64,000 nucleotides of DNA from assembly GCA_016630955.3 (NCBI GenBank), contig CM049995.1:1116001-1180000 (forward strand), written 5' to 3'. The notes beneath the pieces are model-generated. The model ran no database searches. It saw only the letters and a list, made by a program, of their open reading frames with translations, and was not told the DNA's origin. This DNA comes from Didymella arachidicola (lineage: Eukaryota; Ascomycota; Dothideomycetes; Pleosporales; Didymellaceae). This document shows positions 54,813 to 64,000 of the stretch, in pieces; within the stretch, counting starts at the first letter, position 1, and each line of letters opens with the position of its first letter. The position numbers and the translations under genes were made by a program.

Positions 54813-56693
54813 ATGTTCACCACCACGGGAAAGACAGCGCCGCCGCAGGCGTTCATGTCAAGCTATGCGCCGCGACTTCGATCCCATGGCAATTCGCTCA
54901 TGTCCCCAATTGTGCCTGCCGCAAATACCCTCCCTGCGCCGCGCGTGACAAAGCGTGGAACTGCTGTGCTCAGCTATGCCGAAGACGCCTACGACGACGA
55001 CGACTTCGAGGACAGCGATCGCCCAAGGCGCGCAACCGGGCTGCGTAGCTTGCAAAGGGATGCTGCTACGAACCTGGACCAAACGGCGCACATAGCGGCT
55101 CTCGGCCAGGAGCTCACGGCACCTGTCGAACTTCAGGGTATCTGGAGAGATTGGATGGGAAGACCTAAGCGGACTTTGTGCGTGTAAACAGAGTGAAACG
55201 TTGAATTGCGGACTGACTGAGGGCAGAACAGAGAAGCAAGTACAGGTGCAGTCTGCGCTCCCTGTCACGCTGATCCCCATCCGAATCGACATGGATATTC
55301 AGCCATTTCGACCTGATGCGCCGCTACCAACTCCCTCGAATGCTCGCGACTTCGGCATCAACGAAAGCCTGCCTGCATACAAGCAGCCAGACGTTACACC
55401 AGCATATCGATTGAAGGACTCGTTCTTGTGGAATCTCCACGAGGCTCTCATGACACCCGACCAATTTGCAAAGCAATTTGTGGACGAGCTAGATTTGCCT
55501 GCGGACCGCAAGCCTCAAATCATTTACAACATCGCAGGTCAGATACGGCAGCAGCTGGAGGAGTATGCTGGAGTTGCTCTGCATCCTCTCTTCCACTCGA
55601 CTGCTGCACCTTCTGTTCAAGGTACTACCGCAAAGCCACTACTGTTACCCGGCACCCGAGATGGCACATCCACACCAGCTCTACTCCCTACGAACGGTGC
55701 TTCTACACCTCTAACAAACGGCGCTGCTCAGACAAACGGGGCAAATACACCTGCACATGCACCTGCAGCGATACCTAATGGCATTTCGGCGTCTGCTACG
55801 GCATTGCCATCTGAAGAGCTCCACAATCCAGATGACACCTACCGTTGCATAGTGACACTGAACATCAACTTAATGAACCGCCTGTACACGGACAAATTCG
55901 AATGGTCGCTATTGCATCCTCCTGGCTTCGCCGAGATGTTCGCGCAAGTCACATGTGCTGACCTTGGGTTGTCAGGCGAGTGGGTATCATCAATGACCCA
56001 CGCTATCTACGAAGCAGTCTTGCGACTCAAGAAGGAGGCTTGCGAGAATGGCGGGCTCGTTGGCGATGGTGAAATCGATAACGATGCTGTCGAGCCCTCA
56101 ATAGGCGCAGGCTGGAGGTACGACCATGAGCACCTGTGCGATGAGTGGGAACCCAAGGTCGAGATGCTATCACAAGAGGAGATCGAAAAGCGGGAGGGTG
56201 ACCGTGAGAGGCAGATCAGAAGATTGCGAAGAGAGACAGCACGCTTTTCCTCCACAGCGAACATGTCAGGCACACCTCAAAATGAGTTCTTCAGCAACAT
56301 CGAACAGCAAGAGAATATGGGTCGTGGGGAGCGAAGCAAGAAGAAGAGACGATTCAGGAGTTTGAGTCCCGTTGGGCGAGACACACCTGGCGCAGGGTCC
56401 GGTTACGGGGGAGAGGGGGGTGGCTTACAAGAAGGGTACGTATCTACTTGCGAAATTGACTTCCGCATTAGCTTACGTTGCGCAGGGAGCGACAAACATG
56501 GCGATGCGCACATTGCTACGTTTGGGGCACTGCCGTTTGGGCTGTGCGTGACGGGCCACGAGGCCCACGCACACTCTGCCACAACTGTGGTTACCTGTAT
56601 GAACGGGACAAGAAGCTCCCGCCGTGGTCCGAAAACCTGTTCTTCAACGATCGCCCATATCACGAAGTCCCGCAGTACCGGCCGCAACGGTAG
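54813..56693 (+). CDS. SNF5/SFH1-family chromatin-remodelling subunit
   Basis: Core subunit of SWI/SNF or RSC (INI1/SMARCB1 family). Exons are 54813-55177, 55227-56435 and 56486-56693, giving 593 residues. Junctions read GRPKRTL then TEKQVQVQSALPVTLIPIRIDMDI, and EGGGLQE then GERQTWRCAHCYVWGTAVWAV. The SNF5 domain covers roughly residues 120-370, with the repeat-type segments DSFLWNLHEALMTPDQFAKQFVDELDLP and DKFEWSLLHPPGFAEMFAQVTCADLGL separated by a Thr/Asn/Ala-rich insert. The C-terminus has a GATA-like zinc finger (CAHC ... CHNC), which is typical of filamentous-fungal members. An ATG at 54795 is in frame, but MFTTTGKTAPPQAFMSSYAPRL fits homologues better. SNF5 versus SFH1 assignment cannot be settled here. 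Confidence 0.93.
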
Positions 56694-58412
56694 GATTCTT
56701 GCCAGCCGAGCCAACGTTCAGGCCTGGTGTGCATAGATGTACACCCATTGCGATGTGATCGACTCTGGGCAGGACTTGTATCATTTGTCTTTGCAGCATT
56801 TACCAGCGCGGCGTCCTGGATGTTTGATAGATTAACGTGTCAGACACCACGATCGGAGGAATGGAATGGAGGACGGGGAGGAAGCAGACAATGGCTGTTG
56901 CAGGATGAAGGACGAACCGAGTGTCTTGATAGGCAACAATACCTGCACTTCATCTGACGCTCTGCGCCAGATCGATCACGGTGACAAAGCGCTTCCTTCA
57001 CTGGTTGTCGCATAGTACGAAGCCTCTGCCACAACAATACCAGCAGATCCCACCATCTGAGGCGGTCAACTGCCGCATCTTACATGCAGCATCTTGATTG
57101 GCCCGACAGCCACACAATCGACGCATGTCACCATATCAATTCTACTGTCTCAGTTCGCAACTGCGAATCATGGTCGTTGCACAAGCAGTACGGTGCGGTT
57201 ACTTTTCGAGTGCACAATAGCCGCGAACAATAGCAAAAGCTCACTTTGCAAGACCATCTCCACAGCATTCATGGATCGGTGATATGCGCCCGATCAATGA
57301 CTTCACGTGACGGTAGACTAGACCTGCCTGATTCATGATCCTCCATGGGTTACGAAGGATTGATCCTCCGGGTATGTAGCGGTAAAGGAGGCGTTGCTTA
57401 CTTCCGCAATGTCACCCGAGCAAAAATATGCGCATCCAGAGAGCGACGTGCGCGTACTACGCGTCGCATGACCAATGCAGCAACAATGGAAGCGATAAGG
57501 GCAAGGCGATGAGTGTGTTCGTGATTATATTGCTGAAGACCAGAGAACAATAGCAACGCTAGCGCATCCATATCGGTTCGCACTCAACCTCGCACATCTC
57601 ACTGATTTGCGCGAACCTCCCGTAGACAGTTCCGTTCGTCAGTCACTATGCAGAGAGATGGACAACCAGTTCAGCCAATACGTGATACATGTGACATGAG
57701 CTGCGTCAAGCTCTCGATGTAGTACCCATGTTACACGGGAGCATCAACATTGGCTAGCGCCGCAGCACTTATTGTCCACAATAGCAAGCTATCGGCCCGC
57801 ATAGCATGGCCCATGTTGATACCTATTGTGTACATGTTTCATAGAAGCGTCAATACTGAATCGGTGAACAAGAGTGGGACGCGAGTGGGACGCGAGTGTG
57901 GCGGTGGGCAGGCCGGCGGTAGTGGAGGGTGTGTGGTGGAGTATATGGAGCGGTGTCTGCCGACGCACGGTGGAGGATATTGTACATGTATTGTTGTCGC
58001 AAATTCTATTTTGACTCTGGACACTATTTGCTCATTGTCCGTAAAGCCAGAAAATATTGTGAGTCCTCCCGGATTATATAAGTGTGGTATGCTGATGATG
58101 TGTAGACACTTGCACTTCCCGTCCACCAACTGCCAGCGCAGAACCACGCTCGTTCGACTTTGGCTTGTGGGAGAACCGGATACGGCCGCCGCCACACCAT
58201 CTGCGTAAGGAGTCAGTCCACCAGAAGGTTTTCTCCAGGAAAATTGAGAACGTTCCGGCAGAGATTTCTTCCGATTTTCGTGGTCGCGAGGTCGTGTAAT
58301 CAGCTTCGAGGGGGACACCTCAACCCACCATCACGCCACAACTCATCGTCACGATACCCCACGGCACCTGATCAGCAGCACAGCGATTAGTCTTGCGAGG
58401 ATATATCAGAGA
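56694..58412. other. 1.7-kb spacer
   Basis: No supported gene. A 159-codon minus-strand frame (57839-58318) overlaps a plus-strand one and has no known domain. A short 11-bp direct duplication occurs at 57872-57893. Confidence 0.4.
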
Positions 58413-59285
58413 ATGGATCCATGGCGGAATTCCGCGTTGCAGAACGCAAAACTACAAACCATCTCATCATCTCATCGCACTCAAAGTTCCACAGATCCAC
58501 GAGACCAGCTTCAGGAAAGTGATATGCCAGCACCCCCCGCTTACCACATGGTCGTTGATCCCGAAACACATACACCCAGCATGTCGTCTTACGAGTCCGA
58601 AGTAGAGGAGAGAGAAGACAGCGAGGACGAGACACCAGATATTACCGTCAACGCCGCGACCCAGATCCGAGGAAACGGAAACATCATTTCCATCGCACAG
58701 ATGGATAGCGTGCGGATAGCCAGCTTGGTCGCTACAATAATATACGGCGATACAATCACCTCAGATTCACAAACGACATCGCAAACAAGCTCAGTATTAC
58801 CGCCGCAAGCCCCAGTCACAAGCCTGTCAACAAGCAGAGCGAAGGGAAAAAGAGGTGGGCTAAATGTGAACATCACCGTCAACTGCGGCGCAACCATCAT
58901 CGGGGATCGCAACATCGTCGGCCCCGGCCTGGGCGACGTCGCACGCCAAATGCAACTTGCGCAGCGCAATGCCGCACTGCAAGCGCACACCCAGCAACAG
59001 CAAACCCAAGAATTGCAGCAGCAGAAGCTGGCTCATGGTCTTGCACAGGCGCAGGCCCAGAAACAAGCGCAGATGAATCTCCAGCATATCAAGCAGTGCC
59101 ACCAGAACCTCTACCAGAGCCAGGCGGGACTGGTGGGTGTTGGCGGCCTGGGAGGAATTCCGGGCCAGGTCACGCCACCGATGAGTCGGAGCGGGAGTTT
59201 CGGCAGTGAGGGGAGTCCTAAGGGGAAGAGGAAAGCGGAGGACGATGCTGGTGAGGGTCTATTGATGCTGAAGAGGAGGTGTTGA
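58413..59285 (+). CDS. unknown protein with two ITVN...GN/DRNI repeats and Gln-rich coiled coil
   Basis: Single exon, 290 residues, function unknown. The N-terminal 75 residues are Ser/acidic (ESEVEEREDSEDE). Two similar short segments follow: ITVNAATQIRGNGNIIS (residues 77-93) and ITVNCGATIIGDRNIVG (154-170), each a beta-strand/turn/strand pattern with I-T-V-N, G and N-I in register. A Gln/Ala-rich helical region (about 178-240) could form a coiled coil. The C-terminus has two basic clusters (KGKRK and KRRC), a likely nuclear signal. I have an impression of similar proteins in other filamentous fungi but cannot name a family. The start might instead be the Met at residue 38. Confidence 0.68.
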   Translation: MDPWRNSALQNAKLQTISSSHRTQSSTDPRDQLQESDMPAPPAYHMVVDPETHTPSMSSYESEVEEREDSEDETPDITVNAATQIRGNGNIISIAQMDSVRIASLVATIIYGDTITSDSQTTSQTSSVLPPQAPVTSLSTSRAKGKRGGLNVNITVNCGATIIGDRNIVGPGLGDVARQMQLAQRNAALQAHTQQQQTQELQQQKLAHGLAQAQAQKQAQMNLQHIKQCHQNLYQSQAGLVGVGGLGGIPGQVTPPMSRSGSFGSEGSPKGKRKAEDDAGEGLLMLKRRC

Positions 59286-60688
59286 AGCGATGTATATGGC
59301 CCCAGGTCTGGCGTTGAGGCAGTCGATGCCTTTGCAGGTGTGTGGTATGAGATCATGACACGATGAAGGCATGCTGGGCCAATTGTTCCTGGGTCGTTAG
59401 TTAAGATCCACGTCGTCGACAATGGTCATTATGTCAGCTTCTTCACTATACGAAAGTCTTGATCAGACGTGGTATAAGATCATGTGGACGCCGGCGATCA
59501 AACGTCTGTTGACCGTTGGCGGTCAGTCGTTCGAGCCAGACTTGGACACTGCCAGCTATCGATGTAACATGCAGAGGTTCAAGATCACCCTCATCGGTAC
59601 GGATCTTTTGAGAAGGGTCCAATGAGAGTTATTGGATGAGCTTTTGCCCCATGAGTTTACGTCCGAGCTGTCGATTGGAAAGGGAGAGCTGCGCCAGGGA
59701 AAACCAAGGGTTGTTCGTTATTTCCTCGAGACATTGTGTAACCTTGGTATAGATAATTTCGTAAGAGCACCGCAACACCAACGCGGACAGTGACCCCAAG
59801 GAAACTGAATACAGTATGGAGCTGTCCTCCTAGCCATTTTACTTGTTGATCGAGCATGACACTGACTGGCCAGAGGTGATACGAGTCGAGCGAGCACGGA
59901 GCTAGTTATGTCCGCCGCTCGAATCGGTGCTGGACTGCAAGGTGGTCAGTGTCCGCGTGTGAACGAGCTGCCGGCGGTGACACGCAAGGTGGCCTCTCCA
60001 GGGCTTTCGCCATCCGTGCGCGGAGGTCCCTGAGATGCTTCAGCAAAGCGAGCAACTGCACCAGCTGCAATGCAGAGAAGAGAGCAGGAACAGGCCTGCT
60101 GTGTTTCGTGATAAACAGATAGAGACCTATATGCCTCATGAAATTGCAAGTTCGAAGTTGTTGGATCGGTGATTCTGTGGTCAAAGCTGACGCCGCCTCC
60201 GAACGCTTGGCCCCGTTCTCCGCAACGGGCAAGCACCGCACTCAACATCACCTCCGAGTTCCTTCCCTCCACAACATCACCACTCTCTCACACTCTGCTG
60301 ACCTGCTCTTCTTTCGCGACACATGCCTGAATTGCATACACAATCCTGAGTTGTCTCTCATCTCAACTACTACACCTAATATTGGGGAGCACTTGTAGCT
60401 TCCTGAGGCAGACGGCCACCTTGCCAATTCCTTTCTTGCCGGCGGTGCGTTTGTGGCCTGTGCAACCCACTAGGTGCTGGAAGCATTATTGTCGACTGCG
60501 CGCCCCCTCGCCGATAGCTTAGGTGCACTACCTTACATAAGGTGCGACCGGCTTTCACCAAGCTCTCTCCTCGAACAATTGGACACGTCCGCAATATTAA
60601 AATAGCCCCCAGCAGTCGCATTAAGCTCCATTAGAGGCTCTTACTTCGCTCCAACACCACATCCGCGTGATCGCAGCTCCTCGACAAG
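59286..60688. other. 1.4-kb spacer
   Basis: Only short frames. The last 100 nt, CT- and CA-rich, should be the leader of the signal-anchored protein gene. No repeats or RNA genes were recognised. Confidence 0.4.
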
Positions 60689-61756
60689 ATGCAGGCGTGG
60701 ATGAGTTGGGCCACCTTCTTGGCCATTCTGGCCGCCGGCTACTTCTACTATGCCCCGAAGCTGAACGGCGACGCCAGAGGCCGCTCTACAGCCAACAAGA
60801 CGACCACCAGCTCGAAAGCAGTGGACTGGGATGAGGACAGCAAGCCGAAGGGAGCTGCGAAGCAGGCGAAGAAGCAGCCTAAGGTCAAGGCTCCTCGCAA
60901 AAAGTCAATCCAGGAACTTGTTCAAGACGCAGGCGACAAGGTCAAGGCCGAGTTCGACGCCGCCACCGCTGGTGCTTCGGCCAGCGATGACTCTCCGTCC
61001 GCATCGCCCGTTAGCGCTGCGCCCAAGATCCCAAGCGGCAAGGATGTCTCCGACATGCTCCCCTCCGCTGCCTCCGTCGCCAATGTTCTGAGCATCAAAA
61101 GCCCTGACAAGCCTGCGAAGGCCTCCAAGCCAAAGGCACAAAAGGTCGAGACCCCTCAGGAGACCAAGAAGCAGCGCCAAAACCGCCAGAAGAAGGAGGC
61201 CGAGAAGGCTCAGCGTGAAGAGGATGAGAAGGCGCGTCAGGTTCTTCTTGAGAAACAGCGTCGTACCGCTCGTGAAGCCCGTGGAGAACCCGCAAAGAAC
61301 GGCGCCCCCGCCAAGCTGCCTTCCAACAACCCATGGGCCGGCCAGTCTTCTGGCGGCGCCGTTCAGGCTCCCTCCGCCCCTACCGGCCAGCTCCTCGACA
61401 CCTTCGACGGCGCTTCCACTGCTAGCTCGAACGCCACCAACGGAGCTATCAACACGCCTGACACCGTCAACAGTGGCTTCAACGGCCTGCCCTCTGAAGA
61501 GGAGCAGCTGAGGCTGGCTATGGAAGATGACTCTGCCTGGACCACCATCCCTAAGGGTGGCAAGAAGCAGAAGGCGGCTCAGGTCACCGAGGAGGCTCAC
61601 ACCTCCGGTGCATCTGCTGTCCAGCCCGTCAAGGTCGCACAGGCTTCTCAGGTCAAGAAGACCGAGAACCGCGCTCCCATCTCCAGCTCGCGCTACGGTA
61701 TTCTTTCTGAGCCCTTCACCACCACCGAGAAGGACTCTGACTGGCCTGTCATGTGA
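60689..61756 (+). CDS. signal-anchored, highly charged protein of unknown function
   Basis: Single exon, 355 residues. One N-terminal hydrophobic helix (WATFLAILAAGYFYYA) is followed by a long hydrophilic tail, so it is probably an ER or organelle membrane-anchored cytosolic protein. The tail has basic Lys/Ala blocks (AAKQAKKQPKVKAPRKKS), a strongly charged helix KKQRQNRQKKEAEKAQREEDEKARQ likely to be a coiled coil, a disordered Ser/Thr/Asn part, and a conserved-looking C-terminal segment EEEQLRLAMEDDSAWTTIPKGGKK, ending SRYGILSEPF...SDWPVM. Basic, Ala/Lys-rich cytosolic tails suggest ribosome or RNA contact at the ER, but this is inference. Codon use is strongly biased (frequent GCC, AAG, CTC), suggesting good expression. 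Family not recognised. Confidence 0.75.
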   Translation: MQAWMSWATFLAILAAGYFYYAPKLNGDARGRSTANKTTTSSKAVDWDEDSKPKGAAKQAKKQPKVKAPRKKSIQELVQDAGDKVKAEFDAATAGASASDDSPSASPVSAAPKIPSGKDVSDMLPSAASVANVLSIKSPDKPAKASKPKAQKVETPQETKKQRQNRQKKEAEKAQREEDEKARQVLLEKQRRTAREARGEPAKNGAPAKLPSNNPWAGQSSGGAVQAPSAPTGQLLDTFDGASTASSNATNGAINTPDTVNSGFNGLPSEEEQLRLAMEDDSAWTTIPKGGKKQKAAQVTEEAHTSGASAVQPVKVAQASQVKKTENRAPISSSRYGILSEPFTTTEKDSDWPVM

Positions 61757-62682
61757 GCATCAGCTATGAACTAGGCTCCCACTTCATAGTGGGCAAGTCG
61801 GACGAACGCGACGTCCGCTCCCTTCCTCCGCGTGGCGCTTGCTGCAGTCAGAGGGTAAAACCTCCATACAGGGCCAGTACGATCGGCTCCTGCACTAGCA
61901 TGAGTACTTGAGCACAGCTGAGGGGAGGTCACACGTTTTGTAAAGCATTTGTGAGATATCAACCGCGAAGATTCGCGAAAAGTGGCATTGAAGTCATGGT
62001 CATTTCGATACCTGCAGTGATAAGCTATGCGCTTTACCTACATTTTGTATTCTTTTAGTCTTGCTCGATTTAGGATAAGCCGTTTCGAGATAGATTGGCC
62101 ATCAATAAAACCCCAAATGAGAAAACATTTAGCTGCATTTGCCGTGTGATAACGCGTGATCATTCGTGCCTTCCGAGGTCGTATCACTTCTAGAGCACCT
62201 GCCCAAAATATCTCGCTGACATAATCGACAACGAGTTCAGAGCTGCAACTACACGATCAGCTGATTTGGCCTGACAATCGTCAAGCATTCGTGTTTGGCT
62301 CAATTTGGGCAATTTACATTCTTCGTCTTGAGAAAGCGCTGGCATTCCGGAGCTCCAGGTTCGCGAACCTTGGTGAGTGGTACGGTACTGAAGCGCTTCA
62401 CGCAAGAACTACTGTACATGTCTCAGAGACTCGAAACTGCGAACCAGCACGAAAGTCCGCAGGAGAGGACGTGCAGCTACAGAAGGGTTCTAGAATAGCA
62501 CTTCACAGCACAAAGAATTGTCTCACCAAGGTCCTCGGTGCAGATCTAGGGTGAGAGTACTAGCCCCTCTTGGCGAGCGACACCTGTCCTCTAACGGAAC
62601 AGCTTCACAACATCAGATCCGCCCACGCAGCGCCACTCCTTCCTTCTTAACCTATACCTTTCTTTTGCTTTCGACCGCAGCT
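61757..62682. other. intergenic spacer
   Basis: About 930 nt. The 3' part up to the ERV29 start includes an AT-rich then CT-rich leader. Frames at 62291-62554 are short and unlike known proteins. Confidence 0.45.
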
Positions 62683-63805
62683 ATGGCTCAAATACGGGGC
62701 ACAGCGGGCTACCACCTGGGCAACCAGAGTCCCTTCGGTAACGCTGGACGGAACGACGGTACCACGAATGACCCGAGCCCGCTCGATCAGCTCCGGGAGC
62801 AGACGAACAAGATTGAGGATTTCCTGGACACGCTGTCCGACCCGATCAAGCCGTGAGTGGCCGTGACAAGCTGGGAGCTCGCAGCGCAGAATTGCGTGCA
62901 TTCGCGAGCCCCACGCGTGACAATAGAGCTAGCATTGACTTGAATAGGTACCTCCCTGCTGTTGGCCGCTTCCTGATTGTTGTCACTTTCCTCGAGGATG
63001 CGCTGCGCATTCTGACCCAATGGAGCGATCAGCTCACATACCTCCACGACTACCGACACAGTATGCGATCCTAAAAGCCCCGCAACTCCCCAAAGGTCAA
63101 TCGCTAACAAGTCCACTCTACAGTTTGGAACGGCTTCACCCACGCCTTCCTGATCATTAATGTAGTCGCAATGACGATTTGCTCGATAATGGTCATTGCA
63201 CGAAAGCACTCGGAATACGCTGTAGCTGGTCTCATGAGCGTTGTTGTCATGCAGGGCATCGGATACGGTCTGGTTTTCGACCTGAACTTCTTCCTCCGTA
63301 ACCTCTCGGTCATGGGCGGTCTGATGATGGTTCTGTCTGATTCCTGGGTTCGTAAGAAGTTCGCTCCTGCTGGTCTCCCCCAGCTCGACGAGAAGGATAA
63401 GAAGATGTACTTTCAGCTCGCTGGACGTGTCCTCTTGATCTTCCTCTTCGTTGGATTCGTGTTCCGCGGTGACTGGGGTTTCTGGAGAATCGTGGCCAGC
63501 TTGCTCGGCCTCATTGCCTGCGTCATGGTCGTTGTTGGCTTCAAGGCCAAATTCTCTGCGGTCATGCTGGTGCTGATTCTCAGTATCTTCAACCTCTACG
63601 TCAACAACTGGTGGACTCTGCACCCCCACCACCCCCACAAGGATTTCGCGAAGTACGACTTCTTCCAGATTCTGTCGATTGTGTAAGTTGTGGATGTCAA
63701 ACACTAGATTAAAAGCGCTAATCATCCTGCAGCGGTGGTCTCCTCCTGCTAGTCAACATGGGCCCTGGCCAATTCTCCGTCGATGAGAAGAAGAAAGTCT
63801 ACTAG
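62683..63805 (+). CDS. erv29: ERV29/SURF4-family COPII cargo receptor
   Basis: Multi-spanning ER-Golgi cargo receptor that packages soluble secretory proteins into COPII vesicles. Exons are 62683-62852, 62948-63060, 63124-63682 and 63733-63805, giving 304 residues, as expected. Junctions join DTLSDPIKP to YLPAVGRFLIVVTFLEDALRI, YRH to IWNGFTHAFLIINVVAM, and FQILSIV to GGLLLLVNMGPGQFSVDE. Several hydrophobic helices are visible (about 7), with family motifs TFLEDALRI, WGFWRIVASLLGL and NNWW. The C-terminus KKKVY places lysines for COPI retrieval. A His-rich loop HPHHPHKD lies between the last helices. It is the last gene in the window. Confidence 0.95.
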
Positions 63806-64000
63806 ACCCCGCGACCTTCGGCGTACACGATATCGTCACATCTCAGCATTCGGCTACAGGCCAGGCTATATACAATATCAGCTTAGTACAACGGCGCTTA
63901 TGAAGATGTTCAGGGCCCGGAGGCCGGGAAGAAGACGGGAAGAAGACGGTCAAAAGCATTTGCGCGCGTGAGAGGCCTTCCAAGGTTTGGGCTTTGGAGC
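63806..64000. other. 3' UTR of ERV29 and flank
   Basis: Contains an exact 11-bp tandem duplication (GGGAAGAAGAC at 63926-63947). No other feature. Confidence 0.6.

Noticed and set aside
57839..58318. 159-codon minus-strand frame
   Set aside because: Overlaps an equally long plus-strand frame; no recognisable motif.

Overview
This is nuclear DNA of a filamentous ascomycete (Pezizomycotina). The evidence is the gene set (homologues of MON2, GLE1, SSD1, GCN20, WHI2, SNF5 and ERV29, plus tyrosine/phenylacetate catabolism genes and AA11/AA12 secreted redox enzymes), the very short introns (mostly 46-66 nt, GT..AG, with CTNAC/CTGAC-like branch sites), monocistronic genes on both strands, and CT-rich leaders. 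A Dothideomycete is my best guess, but the sequence alone does not prove the class.

Layout. 1-5052: 3' part of a MON2/Ysl2-like gene (+). 5727-7439/7643: GLE1 (-). 9084-13289: SSD1 (+), with a long pyrimidine-rich leader. 14921-15975: secreted ferritin-like protein (+). 16735-22938: a small aromatic catabolism group, with homogentisate 1,2-dioxygenase (-) and fumarylacetoacetase (+) divergent from one 563-nt intergenic region, followed by a CYP504-type phenylacetate hydroxylase (+). 23155-24778: five-exon F-box protein (-). 25459-27046: secreted AA12/sorbosone-dehydrogenase-like enzyme with a GPI-like tail (-). 29022-32645: long Ser/Pro-rich protein of unknown function (-). 34768-37082: ABC-F protein GCN20 (+). 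37277-39116: WHI2-like BTB protein (+). 41640-43059: S-adenosylhomocysteine hydrolase with an unusual 7-residue tandem duplication (-). 43591-48155: class 1A-like dihydroorotate dehydrogenase (-), divergent Zn2Cys6 regulator (+) and convergent acyl-CoA dehydrogenase (-). 50977-51555: small single-pass membrane protein (+). 52582-53604: AA11-like LPMO with a C-terminal Cys module (-). 54813-56693: SNF5 family subunit (+). 58413-59285: unknown protein with an internal repeat (+). 60689-61756: signal-anchored unknown (+). 62683-63805: ERV29/SURF4 cargo receptor (+).

How genes fit together. The CYP504 enzyme would make hydroxylated phenylacetate or homogentisate. The dioxygenase opens the homogentisate ring, and the fumarylacetoacetase cleaves the last intermediate. 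The isomerase step between them is not encoded in the window. The Zn2Cys6 regulator lies between two metabolic genes and may be local to them. Most other genes are unrelated housekeeping genes. I reconstructed exon structures by hand from splice signals, frame continuity and family expectations. Several long spacers hold no gene that I can support.
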